64,000 nucleotides of DNA, from assembly GCF_002210165.1 (NCBI RefSeq), contig NZ_AQQP01000004.1:310001-374000 (forward strand), written 5' to 3'. Under the pieces are notes generated by a model. It had not been told where the DNA came from, searched no databases, and saw only the letters and a program-made list of their open reading frames with translations. Position numbers and translations under genes: made by a program. Shown piece by piece: positions 1-8,713 of this stretch. Position 1 is the stretch's first letter; each line of letters begins with the position of its first letter. Source of the DNA: Phaeobacter sp. 22II1-1F12B. Lineage in GTDB: Bacteria; Pseudomonadota; Alphaproteobacteria; Rhodobacterales; Rhodobacteraceae.

Positions 1-274
1 CGAGGTCGAAGCCGCGATCAACGACCATCCCAAAGTCATCCAGTGCGCGGTGATCGGTCGCCGCAAGGGCGGGGACGAGGAAGTGCTGGCTTTCGTGCAG
101 GCGGCCCCGGACGATATGCCGGATGTCGAGGAACTTCGCGCCTTTGCCGCTGAACGGCTGACCGGTTACAAGCGGCCCAAGCGGATCATCGTGGCCACCG
201 AACTGCCCGCCGCGCCGACGGGCAAGATCCTCAAGCACAAGCTGCTCGAAGCCTTCGCGGACAAGCTGGATTGA
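1..274 (+). CDS. AMP-binding acyl-CoA ligase, C-terminal fragment
   Basis: The open frame enters from the left edge (first complete codon at base 2) and stops at 272-274, so only about the last 91 residues are present. They match the small C-terminal domain of ANL-superfamily acyl/aryl-CoA synthetases: EVEAAINDHPKV near the start, GYKRPK about 30 residues before the end, and PTGKILKHKL carrying the conserved catalytic lysine of the A10 motif. These enzymes activate a carboxylic acid as an acyl-adenylate and transfer it to CoA. The substrate cannot be told because the large domain lies outside the window. A GC-rich hairpin at about 280-297 follows the stop, and the next gene is convergent. Confidence 0.85.
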   Translation, partial: EVEAAINDHPKVIQCAVIGRRKGGDEEVLAFVQAAPDDMPDVEELRAFAAERLTGYKRPKRIIVATELPAAPTGKILKHKLLEAFADKLD

Positions 275-279
275 GTGAA

Positions 280-297
280 AGCCGGGTTCAGGCCCGG
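280..297. terminator. hairpin between convergent genes
   Basis: GCCGGG and CCCGGC arms with a short loop sit between the ligase stop (274) and the convergent channel gene (stop at 332). No clear T-run is seen, so this is a weak terminator candidate that could serve both strands. Confidence 0.35.
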
Positions 298-331
298 CGT
301 CCGGCAAAGCGGTTATGGTTCACAACGGCGG

Positions 332-949
332 TCACGATCCCCGCGCGCGCGGCAGCTTCCAGCCGTAGCGAACACTCGCGATCCGCAGCACGATGGCCAG
401 CAAAACCGCGCTGACCACCGCTGCCGTATCGGGAACGTCCAGCCAAAGCCCGCAGACATAGGCGGAAGCTCCGGCAAGAGCCGCGAGCGCATAGACATCC
501 TCGCGCAGCACGCGCGGCACTTCGGCGGCCATGATGTCACGCAGCATCCCGCCGCCAATCGCCGTCATCATGCCCAGCAGAACCGCGCCGGGCGTTTCCA
601 GTCCAAAGGCCAGCGCCTTCTGGCAACCCGCCACGGCAAATACGCCCAGCCCGACCGCATCGAGCAGCATCACCGGACGGTTCATCCTATCGATCAGCGG
701 CCCGAAGAAAAATGCGCAGAGACCCGCCGCGCCGGTCACCGCGAGCGGCCAGTAAGTCTGGAGAGCGGCAGGGGGCACATCGCCCAGCAGCAGATCGCGG
801 ATGATCCCGCCCGCCACGCCGGTCGCCGCCGAAAGCACAAGGATACCAAACAGATCGAGCCTGCTGCGGATCGCGACCATCGCCCCGCTAAGTCCAAAGG
901 CAAAGGTGCCGAGCATGTCGAGCAGGGTGGAAAGGGTGGCCGTAAACAT
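332..949 (-). CDS. TRIC/UPF0126 (YadS-like) membrane channel protein
   Basis: About 205 residues, almost entirely hydrophobic, with the internal repeat typical of bacterial trimeric intracellular cation (TRIC) channels, the former UPF0126 or YadS family. The paired glycine-rich signatures GVAGGIIRDLLLGD and AIGGGMLRDIMAAEVP mark the two homologous three-helix halves. The family forms trimeric inner-membrane cation channels; some members have been linked to glycine uptake. I place the start at ATG 949 because GGGAG lies just upstream at proper spacing; the frame stays open further upstream but without initiation signals. It is transcribed alone, convergent with the ligase gene. Confidence 0.85.
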   Translation of the reverse strand: MFTATLSTLLDMLGTFAFGLSGAMVAIRSRLDLFGILVLSAATGVAGGIIRDLLLGDVPPAALQTYWPLAVTGAAGLCAFFFGPLIDRMNRPVMLLDAVGLGVFAVAGCQKALAFGLETPGAVLLGMMTAIGGGMLRDIMAAEVPRVLREDVYALAALAGASAYVCGLWLDVPDTAAVVSAVLLAIVLRIASVRYGWKLPRARGS

Positions 950-1108
950 CTGATCTCCCTTCCTTCTTTTCGCAAGCCTACTGGATCGAACGCCAACAGG
1001 CACAACGACCGCATCCTCACACGGGAATTGCCGTAAAGCTAGGAAAAGGCGCTGAAACTCAGCGCCCCGGAACCGTCAGGGGAAAGCGTCACCCCCCCGC
1101 CGTCACGT

Positions 1109-1798
1109 TCAGACGTAAACGCCCTCGGCGGCGGCGCGGATCGCGCGGATGTTTTCGCCATAGGGGCCGGGGTTGCTGACCGAGCCGCCCTTGAACACGG
1201 CGGAACCCGCGACCAGCACATCCGCACCCGCCTGTGCGACCAGCGGCGCGGTGTTCACATCCACCCCGCCATCAATCTCGATATGCACGGGGCGGTCACC
1301 GATCATCGCGCGCAGTTCTTTCACCTTGGCGCTCATATCGATGAACTTCTGCCCGCCGAAGCCGGGGTTCACTGTCATCACGCAGATCAAATCGGTGAGG
1401 TCGAGCAGATGAGCCACAGCGCTTGCCGGTGTGCCGGGGTTCAGCGCGACACCGGCCTTGACTCCTGCACCTCGAATTGCCTGAAGCGTGCGGTGAATAT
1501 GCGGACCGGCCTCGACATGGGCGCTGATCACATCGGCCCCCGCCTGTGCGAAAGCGTCGATGTAGGGATCAACCGGGGCGATCATCAGGTGCACGTCCAT
1601 CACGCCCTTGATATGCGGGCGGATCGCGGCGCAGGTGGCCGGACCAAAGGTGATATTGGGCACGAAATGCCCGTCCATCACGTCTACATGGACCCAATCC
1701 GCGCCCTCGGCTTCGATGGCTTCGCATTCCGCACCGAAATTGGCGAAATCCGAGGCGAGGATGGACGGGGCGATCTTGATCTTGCGGTCGAATGTCAT
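1109..1798 (-). CDS. rpe: ribulose-phosphate 3-epimerase
   Basis: 229 residues, the usual length. It interconverts D-ribulose 5-phosphate and D-xylulose 5-phosphate in the cytosolic pentose phosphate pathway (or Calvin cycle where present). Visible TIM-barrel signatures are KIAPSILASDF near residue 8, VHVDVMDGHFVPN around 36-48 with metal and catalytic His/Asp, VNPGFGGQ in the mid-C half, and IDGGV followed by the phosphate-binding AGSAVF. The chosen ATG at 1798 is preceded by an AGGTG-like site; the upstream in-frame extension has no family similarity. The next gene downstream on this strand is the channel gene, 159 bp away. Confidence 0.96.
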   Translation of the reverse strand: MTFDRKIKIAPSILASDFANFGAECEAIEAEGADWVHVDVMDGHFVPNITFGPATCAAIRPHIKGVMDVHLMIAPVDPYIDAFAQAGADVISAHVEAGPHIHRTLQAIRGAGVKAGVALNPGTPASAVAHLLDLTDLICVMTVNPGFGGQKFIDMSAKVKELRAMIGDRPVHIEIDGGVDVNTAPLVAQAGADVLVAGSAVFKGGSVSNPGPYGENIRAIRAAAEGVYV

Positions 1799-1892
1799 GG
1801 CAGCACCTGTGCGGCAAAAGTTGATAGGCATATAAGCCCCGCCGGCGCGGGTCGATAGGGGCAACTTGTCGTTTTCGGCCCGCGCCGTGGGG

Positions 1893-2657
1893 TCAGGCTG
1901 CCGGAAGACCGGCCAGCCTGCGCCCCTCGTCGGTTTTCAGCGAGAAATCGGTGCCCCGGAACGCATCGCCACCTTCAGTCAGCAGGAAAGCGATTCCCTT
2001 TGCCACCCATTCCGGCGGGATATGCGAGGAGAAATCGAGCTGGCTAACCGGGTTCACGCCCGAGGCCTTGATCTTGACCTGCATGTCGGTCGCCACGGTG
2101 CCCGGACTCAGACCCATGATGCGGATGCCCTTGTCACGGTATTCCACATCGCCGCATTTGGTCAGCGACAGAACCGCCGCCTTGGTCGCGCAGTAATGGC
2201 TCCAGCCCTCGAGCGCGCCGGTCGCGGCACCGGAACTGATGTTGATGATCGTGCCTTCGCCACGCTCAACCATGCTCGGCAGCACCGCGCGGAACCCGTA
2301 ATAGACGCCCTTGACGTTGATATCGACGACCTTGCCCCATTCTTCGGGGTCGCTTTCGTCAATCCGCGCGATGGGGTCGATCACTCCGGCATTGTTGACC
2401 AGCACGTCCACCGGGCCGAACCGCTCTTCGGTTTTGGCGACCAGATCAGAAACCGAGGCCCAGTCGCTTACGTCGCAAGTCACGGCCAGCGCCTTGCCAC
2501 CCGCATCGTTGATTTCCTGCGCGATGGTTTCGATTGCGCCGCCGCTGCGGGCGGCCAGAACTACGTTATGCCCCAGATCGGCCAGGTGGCGCGCCGTGGC
2601 TTCGCCGATGCCCCGGCTCGCCCCGGTGATGAGTACGGTTTTATTGGTGACAGTCAT
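1893..2657 (-). CDS. SDR-family NAD(P)-dependent oxidoreductase
   Basis: 254 residues, a classical short-chain dehydrogenase/reductase. The cofactor motif TGASRGIG is at 11-18, the structural NNAG at 88-91, and the catalytic Ser (141-142), Tyr155 and Lys159 fall in SSGAATG and YCATK. An Arg after the glycine-rich loop (ASRGIG) and AARSG around 36-40 suggest NADP(H) preference, which is inference. Start ATG 2657 follows an AGGAGGATACG-type ribosome site. The substrate is not evident, and the neighbours (rpe downstream, DUF1045 gene upstream) do not define a pathway. Confidence 0.92.
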   Translation of the reverse strand: MTVTNKTVLITGASRGIGEATARHLADLGHNVVLAARSGGAIETIAQEINDAGGKALAVTCDVSDWASVSDLVAKTEERFGPVDVLVNNAGVIDPIARIDESDPEEWGKVVDINVKGVYYGFRAVLPSMVERGEGTIINISSGAATGALEGWSHYCATKAAVLSLTKCGDVEYRDKGIRIMGLSPGTVATDMQVKIKASGVNPVSQLDFSSHIPPEWVAKGIAFLLTEGGDAFRGTDFSLKTDEGRRLAGLPAA

Positions 2658-2682
2658 CGTATCCTCCTGTCATTTTCAGTGT

Positions 2683-3372
2683 TCATCCGCCCAGACCAAA
2701 GCGCCGGACCATGTGGAATTTGCCGTCTTCAGCCTCACCGACTAGCGCAACATCGCGGATCGGTACGGGCTGTGGCAAGAGCGGGGTCAGCCGTTCATGC
2801 AGCACCGTTTCGACGGGTTCAATCGCATCGCGCGGTAGGGAACTGCTCAGCGTGATGTGAAATCGGAATTCTTCCATTACATAAGGGTAGCCCCATTGCA
2901 CAAGATTGGCCTCCTGCGCGGGGGGCAACCCCTTGCCCCGGCGGCGCTTCAGTTCTTCTTCGGTGGGCGGTGCGCGAAAGCCGTCGAGGTCGCGGACCAG
3001 CGTGTCGGTCAATGCGCCCATTGCCGTGTCAGATCCTTGGATGCGCAGGGCAATAAACCGGCCCAGCCGTGCCAGTTGCAGCCCATCCAGATCGAAGGGA
3101 GCAGTACGGGCGCACAAGTCCGCGCAGGCTTGTTCGAGACATTCCCGCGTGGTGCCGTCGGCCAAGCGAAACGGCGGTTTCAGCGTTGCGTGCAGGCCAT
3201 ATTTCCGGGGTGCGCGGATGATTTCGGCATGATCCAGCGGCAGCGGTGGGATTTCGGGCGGGGCCACCACTTGCCCTTCGGTCATGTCCCAGCCGAGCCA
3301 CCGGGTGCAGAAGCGCGCCCATTCGGCATCCTCTGGCGGTGCGTAGTAAAGCGCGTAGCGTTTGTATTCCAC
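2683..3372 (-). CDS. DUF1045 2H-phosphoesterase-like protein
   Basis: 229 residues with the two HxT motifs of the 2H phosphoesterase superfamily: HAT at 61-63 (GLHATLKPPF) and HIT at 172-174 (FRFHITLSSSL). This is the DUF1045 family, often annotated 'putative phosphonate metabolism protein' because homologues occur in phn operons. No phosphonate gene is present here, so that role is not supported. It begins 72 bp after the methyltransferase that ends the glycosyltransferase operon and has the same orientation, so it may be the eighth cistron. The 25-bp gap to the SDR gene suggests co-transcription with that as well. Confidence 0.85.
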   Translation of the reverse strand: MEYKRYALYYAPPEDAEWARFCTRWLGWDMTEGQVVAPPEIPPLPLDHAEIIRAPRKYGLHATLKPPFRLADGTTRECLEQACADLCARTAPFDLDGLQLARLGRFIALRIQGSDTAMGALTDTLVRDLDGFRAPPTEEELKRRRGKGLPPAQEANLVQWGYPYVMEEFRFHITLSSSLPRDAIEPVETVLHERLTPLLPQPVPIRDVALVGEAEDGKFHMVRRFGLGG

Positions 3373-3444
3373 GGTCTAGCTCCTCACCGCCCGGCAAAAC
3401 CGATTGGCGGAATTCAGGTGCGCCTGTTCGCTGTCGTTGCGCAT

Positions 3445-3933
3445 TCAGTTTTCCCCATCGTGGCGGTAGAAAAGATAGCGGTCCGGGGCGATGGTCTCTG
3501 GCCCTTGCAGTGGGGTGAAACCGACCAGTGGTTGGCCCGATACAAGGATACCACCGGGCGCCATCACCTTGGCGATTGCCGGGCTCAGCCGCGCGGCCTC
3601 GGCCACATCCTGATCCTTGACCCCAAAGCCGAAATCGTAATGCGCCAGCGCCAGCTTGACGCCCTTTTCCGCAAGTAGCTCCAGCATCGGCCCTGCCTCG
3701 CCCTCTAGAAAGTCCTCTTTGGGAGGTACGCAGGACGGGTGGCAGTTCAGTGACCGGTCGATCACCCAGATCCGCCGGTCAGGCAGAATCTCGCGCAGGT
3801 GATCATAGGTGCGGCCATTCCCAAGCCCGAGGTCGGCCACGTCCCCCGGTAGGTCAGAAATCAACCGCGCCGCCCAGTTCAGCCCGTCGCGTTGTGCCGC
3901 CAGACGGCGCAGCATCGAATCCAGTCGGCTCAT
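3445..3933 (-). CDS. small class I SAM-dependent methyltransferase (paralogue 1)
   Basis: 162 residues. The glycine-rich SAM-binding loop is LGLGNGRTYDH at 35-45, within a compact Rossmann fold. The opening MSRLD and the position of this loop are shared with the 161-residue protein encoded at 19350-19835, so the two are paralogues (family resembling Pfam Methyltransf_17). The start overlaps the stop of the deacetylase gene as TGATG, a one-base overlap typical of translational coupling. As last gene of the seven-gene glycosyltransferase operon it may methylate a sugar or lipid product of that pathway; that role is inferred from position only. Confidence 0.8.
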   Translation of the reverse strand: MSRLDSMLRRLAAQRDGLNWAARLISDLPGDVADLGLGNGRTYDHLREILPDRRIWVIDRSLNCHPSCVPPKEDFLEGEAGPMLELLAEKGVKLALAHYDFGFGVKDQDVAEAARLSPAIAKVMAPGGILVSGQPLVGFTPLQGPETIAPDRYLFYRHDGEN

Positions 3934-4670
3934 CAGTTATTTTCCAGTTCGGTTGCGCGCCATGGCCGGACAGGTCCATCTGCCATCAGGCGCAGAAAGG
4001 TTTCGGTAAAGTCCCAGATCGCCGGGTCGTGCACAAGGTGATGGGTCAGCAGGCCAAACGGCTCGCTATTGTCCGCCCGGCCCTCTCGCCGGTCTGCCAG
4101 CAGGGCAACGGCCTGATCCACCAGCTTTTCCGGCACCACGACTGAACGCGTCCCTCGCCAGTCGATCGGGTCGAGGTGGGTGTTGATTTCGGTCACGTTC
4201 TTGCGTGGCCCATATGTCGACAGCGCCCGGTATCCGATGTCGCGCAAGCCTGCGGCGACCTCGGACGAAATCCGGTTCCACGGCGGCACGAAAAGCGGGG
4301 CAGGCGGGCGGCCGAGCAAATCGCCAAGCCGGGACCAGCCCCTGCGCGCATCCTCCAGCGCGGTTTCGGCGGGCCGGGCGATGCCGAATTCCGCTTTCTT
4401 CCGCTCCGGCGGTTCGTGGTTGCGATGGGCCCAGCCATGCACCAGCGGCACGGCCAGCCCGCGCGCGTTCAGCCACTGTCCCAGCTCTTCGGTTGCCGGT
4501 TCCGGGATCACCGCAAGGTGCAGCGGCAGGTCCAGTGATGTGGCAATCCCGTAAAGCCGGTCCAGCGCCGCTGTCGGTTCAGTCGCGTCGTCATCCCGCC
4601 ACCAGAACGGCAGTGTGAGACCCTCCGCTCGCCATGTCCCAAGCTCAGCTTCCAGCGCGTCCCAGTTCAT
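3933..4670 (-). CDS. NodB-like polysaccharide deacetylase family protein
   Basis: 245 residues. Deacetylase-type metal motifs can be seen: RDDDA at 25-29 in place of the TFDDG motif, VHGWAHRNH at 77-85 supplying the metal-binding histidines, PPWNR at 129-133, and LLTHHLVHD near 206-214. Such enzymes remove N- or O-acetyl groups from glycans. No signal peptide is visible, so a cytoplasmic substrate, such as a lipid-linked or nucleotide-linked acetamido sugar, is more likely than an extracellular polymer. It overlaps the upstream glycosyltransferase gene by 4 bases and the downstream methyltransferase gene by 1. Confidence 0.82.
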   Translation of the reverse strand: MNWDALEAELGTWRAEGLTLPFWWRDDDATEPTAALDRLYGIATSLDLPLHLAVIPEPATEELGQWLNARGLAVPLVHGWAHRNHEPPERKKAEFGIARPAETALEDARRGWSRLGDLLGRPPAPLFVPPWNRISSEVAAGLRDIGYRALSTYGPRKNVTEINTHLDPIDWRGTRSVVVPEKLVDQAVALLADRREGRADNSEPFGLLTHHLVHDPAIWDFTETFLRLMADGPVRPWRATELENN

Positions 4671-5806
4671 TGCCGCGCCTCTGCCATGGCACAGGCGATT
4701 TCGACCGACCGCGCCGCTCCGTCGAAACGCGAATGGGAAGCGGAGCGTTTCGGTGCAGCGATGACTTCGGTCACGGCATTGGCAAGGCGTTCCGGCGTCA
4801 GTTCCGCCGACTTCAGCACTTCAAATCCGGGCAGTCGCGCCAGGGCCTCGGCCCGAAGGCTCTGCTCGGTTTCTTTCCCCGCATCAAATGGCACAAGTAC
4901 CGAAGGCGTTGCCGCCTGCATCAGGTCAAGTGCCGTGTTGTAGCCGCACATGCTGACCGAACCTGCCGCATGCCGCAGCATCTGGCGGAAATCCGGTCGC
5001 GCGGGTTCGATGACCGCGTTATCGGGTGCATTGCCTTGCAAGCACGCGATCGTATCCGTTGCGTCTTCCCCGCCCACAAGCAGCCGCCAGCGGTACGACG
5101 GCAATAGCCTTGCAGCCCCAATCGCCGCATCGAACAGGGCACCACCAACGCCACCGCCTCCGGCGCTCACCAGAACTTCGCCGTGCCCCGCCTCCTCGGG
5201 GTGATCACCTGCCGGCGCGGGGGCCACGTAACCCGTGTAATGCAGGCGCGTCCGCAGGTTATCGCTCACCGGCCAGCTTGCATCGAGCGGAGTCGTCTCC
5301 GGATCGGAGTGCACCAGCACGCCATCGTAAAACCAGTCGATGATCTCATCCGTTTTGGCCGCGCGATCCGGTTTCGACGGCGGGGCAAGGATGTCGCGGA
5401 TCGAACTCAGAATGACCGGCGGCTGTGCCATGTTGCGGGTAGCGCCCAGCAGTTCAAGAAACTCGGCGCGAAGCACGCGACGGCCAAAGGGGAAAAGCTC
5501 GGTAATCAGGATATCCGGTGCGACATCGCCCACGGCTTTGACCAGCGACGTCCGGCGTGCGGCAAGATAGGCCTCATCCGCCTCTTTGCCCGTATCGTCC
5601 AGCAACCGGGTGAAATTCGTCCCGTCCGACCGCAGCGGCGGCAATTGCAGCAAGCTGACGCCCGGCCTTTGCAGCCTCTCGATCGCGCCACCGCCCGATA
5701 CAACCGTCACCTCGTGCCCGGCTGCGTGAAAGGCTTCACCCAGCACCATCGCCCGTGCCAGATGACCCGACCCGAGCAGGTGCGTGACCACGATCATCAC
5801 CTTCAT
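4667..5806 (-). CDS. GT28/MurG-like glycosyltransferase
   Basis: 379 residues with a GT-B fold. The N-terminal acceptor side carries THLLGSGHLARAM at 8-20. The C-terminal donor side has the glycine-rich loop VSAGGGGVGGALF near 212-224 and the MurG-type segment MCGYNTALDLM near 285-295. A second gene of this type lies at 8710-9921 in the same operon (GHLRRSRAL, GGYNTFCEVL), so they probably use related donors or add successive residues. Both ends overlap neighbours by 4 bases. The donor is probably a nucleotide sugar; acceptor unknown. Confidence 0.85.
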   Translation of the reverse strand: MKVMIVVTHLLGSGHLARAMVLGEAFHAAGHEVTVVSGGGAIERLQRPGVSLLQLPPLRSDGTNFTRLLDDTGKEADEAYLAARRTSLVKAVGDVAPDILITELFPFGRRVLRAEFLELLGATRNMAQPPVILSSIRDILAPPSKPDRAAKTDEIIDWFYDGVLVHSDPETTPLDASWPVSDNLRTRLHYTGYVAPAPAGDHPEEAGHGEVLVSAGGGGVGGALFDAAIGAARLLPSYRWRLLVGGEDATDTIACLQGNAPDNAVIEPARPDFRQMLRHAAGSVSMCGYNTALDLMQAATPSVLVPFDAGKETEQSLRAEALARLPGFEVLKSAELTPERLANAVTEVIAAPKRSASHSRFDGAARSVEIACAMAEARQ

Positions 5807-6390
5807 GCGCCCGCCTCGCGCGCAATCAGGCGAAGCGGTTCGGGATCGGCGCTCAGGCTTTCATCCAGCGTCAGGATATAAAGCCGGTTGCGCTTGATCC
5901 GGAACGGCACAGGGCCGGTGAAATCCCAACCATGCGCGCGGGCCAGCAAGACCCGCATCACCCCGATATGGCAAACCGCAACCGCATCCCGGGTCAGCCC
6001 GTCGAGCCACGGATCCAGTCGTTCGCTGACCATCCTCGGGCTTTCCCCGTCGGGCGGGCAGCAATCCCATCCCCAGTCCTCGATGTGCCGATATCCGCTT
6101 TCCGGGTCTTCGATCAGCTCGGCCCCTTTTTGCCCCTCAAAGCGGCCCCAGTTCATCTCGATCAAGGCGTCACTGATCTGCGGAGGGTGTCCGGTCAGGC
6201 AGGTGGCCGTATCGCGGGCGCGGGCCAGCGGGCTGGACCAGAGCTCCGCCTTTTCCCATGCGCCGGGCAGGCGTAACGCACTCAGATCCAGCCGCGCCTG
6301 ATCGTCCAGCGCAATATCGCTGCGCCCCTGAATGCGCCCCATGCGGTTCCATTCCGTGGGACCATGGCGAAGCAGGGCAAGCCGGATCAT
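5803..6390 (-). CDS. histidine phosphatase family protein
   Basis: 195 residues. LLRHGPTEWNRMGRIQGRSD at 6-25 is the RHG phosphohistidine motif (His9), with Arg57 in SSPLARARDTA and the second catalytic His141 in VCHIGVMR. Family members dephosphorylate small phospho-metabolites such as phosphoglycerate, alpha-ribazole phosphate and sugar phosphates. Embedded between two glycosyltransferase genes with 4-base overlaps on both sides, it most likely removes a phosphate from a sugar phosphate or phosphorylated glycan intermediate made by this operon; this is inference from context. Confidence 0.88.
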   Translation of the reverse strand: MIRLALLRHGPTEWNRMGRIQGRSDIALDDQARLDLSALRLPGAWEKAELWSSPLARARDTATCLTGHPPQISDALIEMNWGRFEGQKGAELIEDPESGYRHIEDWGWDCCPPDGESPRMVSERLDPWLDGLTRDAVAVCHIGVMRVLLARAHGWDFTGPVPFRIKRNRLYILTLDESLSADPEPLRLIAREAGA

Positions 6391-7478
6391 GAGGCCCCCG
6401 CGATCAGGGGAGACAGCGCCCCGGTCAGAATGCTCCGCGCCGTCGCCAGCAGATGGTTTTCGGCCACATGGGCACGCGACAGCCTGCCCAGTTCTGCCCG
6501 CAATGCGGCGTCGTTCAGCAGACTGCGGATCGTCTTGGCCATGGCCTGCGGACCGTCCTTTGGCGCCGGGTGATCGCCCGGAGCCAGCACGTCGCGCACG
6601 CCGGGCCGGTCCTGCGCCACGACCGGCAGGCCCTTCGCCTGCGCCTCAAGGTAAACCATCCCATAGGCCTCGTTCACGCCCGGCCAGAAAAACAGCGATG
6701 CATTGCGATAGGCCCGTGCCATCTGTTCCGCATCCAGCCGTCCGAGAAAACGCACCTTGTCCCCAAAAGGCGCCATCAGCTTTTCCACCTCGCGGCGCAT
6801 CGGCCCGTCCCCGGCGATCCGCAGCCGCATCGGCTGGTCGTCCAGCAGGGCCAAGGTTTCCGCGATAAGTTCGTAGGAGGCCAGCTTGTCACCCGCCCGC
6901 ATCATGCCTGCGGCGAATATGTCCGAACTGTCAAGCGAGGAGGAGGCAGGCAGATCTTCCAGCGGCAGGAACGGTGGTAGTCGGACCAGCTTTTGTCCGT
7001 TCGGCCGGTCGCGTTCCAGCGTCTCCTGATCGTGTACCGTCATGTAAAACACAAGGTCGGCCGCATCGCAGGCTTCTTCCGCAACGCGGGCGAATCCGGC
7101 CCAGGGGCCGGAAAGGCGTTTGCGTGCCCGGCTGGTTTCGATCTGCACATAGGGTATGTTCAGCGCAGCGCAGACGGGCGGACCGATCAGATCCGGCGAT
7201 TTGTAATAGTTGTGATAGCTCACCCAGATCGACGGCGCGTCTTGTGCGAATTCCTCGGTCAGGCGGGCAATTTCGGGTTTGGCCGCTTCCATCAGCGCCG
7301 ATTGCTGCCACGGGTCGCCCGCGCCATCATAAATGCGCATATCCGAGGCCAGATCGACCTTCGCTCCGGTTGCCCGCAACGCCGTCATCAGGTTGCGCGC
7401 CATTTCCCGGTCACCCGAGGGGGTTTCGTGGTCGGGCGCTTTCATCGGCGCGAAAAAGGCGATCCTCGCGTCTTTCAT
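6387..7478 (-). CDS. GT4-family glycosyltransferase A
   Basis: 363 residues from ATG 7478, GT-B fold. The GT4 signature is NEAYGMVYLEAQAKGLPVVA in the C-terminal half (E-x7-E motif that holds the donor nucleotide sugar), followed by a typical C-terminal helix. The N-terminal part (RIAFFAPMKAPDHETPSGDR) is like the family's acceptor domain. I chose ATG 7478 rather than the in-frame codon five residues upstream because it gives the ATGA 4-base overlap seen throughout this operon. Retaining sugar transfer from an NDP- or UDP-sugar is expected; specificity cannot be read. Confidence 0.87.
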   Translation of the reverse strand: MKDARIAFFAPMKAPDHETPSGDREMARNLMTALRATGAKVDLASDMRIYDGAGDPWQQSALMEAAKPEIARLTEEFAQDAPSIWVSYHNYYKSPDLIGPPVCAALNIPYVQIETSRARKRLSGPWAGFARVAEEACDAADLVFYMTVHDQETLERDRPNGQKLVRLPPFLPLEDLPASSSLDSSDIFAAGMMRAGDKLASYELIAETLALLDDQPMRLRIAGDGPMRREVEKLMAPFGDKVRFLGRLDAEQMARAYRNASLFFWPGVNEAYGMVYLEAQAKGLPVVAQDRPGVRDVLAPGDHPAPKDGPQAMAKTIRSLLNDAALRAELGRLSRAHVAENHLLATARSILTGALSPLIAGAS

Positions 7479-8713
7479 GTCGGTCCGCCGCACAGTTCCG
7501 TCAGGCGTGCCGAGAGCTTTGCGATGCCCGGTTGCATTGTGAAAGCATTGTGCAGTCGGTCAAAGGCGGCCTCGGCCATCGCTTTCGCGGCCCGCGGTTC
7601 GGTCGCGACCTGCACCATCGCATCGGCGAGGTCTTCGGGCTTGTCGCGGACCAGCAGACCATGCGTGCCCGAGGTGATGAACTCGGGGATCGCCGAGACC
7701 GAGGTCGAGAGGATCGGCAGCTTTTGCGATGCCGCCTCCATTAGCACGTTCGGCAACCCGTCGCGGTCGCCGTCATCGGCTATACGGCTGGGCAGCACGA
7801 AAAGATCGGCCTGCCGCATTGCCTCGATCACGTCGGGCTGGTCGCAGGCCCCGCGCCATGTGATCCGCGCGTTCAGCCCGGCGACCTCGGCGCGCTTCCA
7901 CATCGCGTCTTTCAGCGTGCCACCACCGATATGGGTCCAGTGCCAGTCAAGCCCCTCGGGCAAGAGAGCCAGCGCGTCGATCAGCCGGTCGAACCCTTTT
8001 TTCTCGACCAACCGCCCGACGGAGAGCATATGAAACGGCGAATCAGCATGGCGCAGAGGCCGGGCGGGCGGCTCGGGAAAGCGTGCAAGGTCAAGACCGT
8101 GGTAGATCAGCTCGATCCGGTCGGGATCGGCGGCCAGATCGCGCAGATGACCCGCGCCAAAGTCGGTGCAGGTCGCACCAAAAGCCGCCCCGGCCCGGTC
8201 GACCGAGAGCTTTTCGCGCAATTCCCAGTCCGGTGAGGTCCAGATGTCCTTGGCATGGGCCGAAAAAGACCATGGCAGGCCGCGCATCACCGCCGCATAG
8301 CGTGCGACGGAAGACGGAGTATGAAGGAAATGCGCATAAAGCGCCGGGGTGCCCTCGGGCATTTCGCTCGCGAGAACGCAGGCCTGCCCGAAACGCCGGG
8401 CACGGTTGCTGCTGCGGTCACGGGCAAAGTCGGCCCGCCAGATCTGCCATGCGCGCTGAAAGCCCGGCAAGCGTCGTGCGGCGCGAAACGCCTTGAAAAC
8501 GCGCGCCTTTTCATCACCGAGGTATTCGGGCAGGTAATGCACCGGCGCCTTCAGCCGTTCGTGCAGCGGATGGGTCTTGGTGTCGGTCGGATGGCGCAGG
8601 GACCACAGCTCAAGCCTGTGACCCGCTTCTTCCAGCGCGACCAGTTCCTGAGCGATGAATGTTTCGGACAGGCGTGGCCAGCCCTTGACCACGACCGCAA
8701 GGGGTATTGTCAT
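7475..8713 (-). CDS. GT4-family glycosyltransferase B
   Basis: 412 residues from ATG 8713, with 4-base overlaps on both sides. The N-terminus VVVKGWPRLSETFIAQEL is typical of GT4 enzymes of the WsaF/colanic-acid type (SETF motif). The C-terminal donor site is DGLPNVLMEAASQKLPILST. The frame is open for 95 further codons upstream, but that part lies antisense-free inside the preceding glycosyltransferase gene in another frame, is Arg/Gly/Asp-rich and unlike the family, so I reject it. It probably extends the glycan begun by the protein encoded upstream. Confidence 0.88.
   Translation of the reverse strand: MTIPLAVVVKGWPRLSETFIAQELVALEEAGHRLELWSLRHPTDTKTHPLHERLKAPVHYLPEYLGDEKARVFKAFRAARRLPGFQRAWQIWRADFARDRSSNRARRFGQACVLASEMPEGTPALYAHFLHTPSSVARYAAVMRGLPWSFSAHAKDIWTSPDWELREKLSVDRAGAAFGATCTDFGAGHLRDLAADPDRIELIYHGLDLARFPEPPARPLRHADSPFHMLSVGRLVEKKGFDRLIDALALLPEGLDWHWTHIGGGTLKDAMWKRAEVAGLNARITWRGACDQPDVIEAMRQADLFVLPSRIADDGDRDGLPNVLMEAASQKLPILSTSVSAIPEFITSGTHGLLVRDKPEDLADAMVQVATEPRAAKAMAEAAFDRLHNAFTMQPGIAKLSARLTELCGGPT

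Noticed and set aside
2683-3372. Phosphonate catabolism role for the DUF1045 protein
   Set aside because: The family name comes from phn operons, but no phn gene is present here; only the 2H phosphoesterase motifs are supported.
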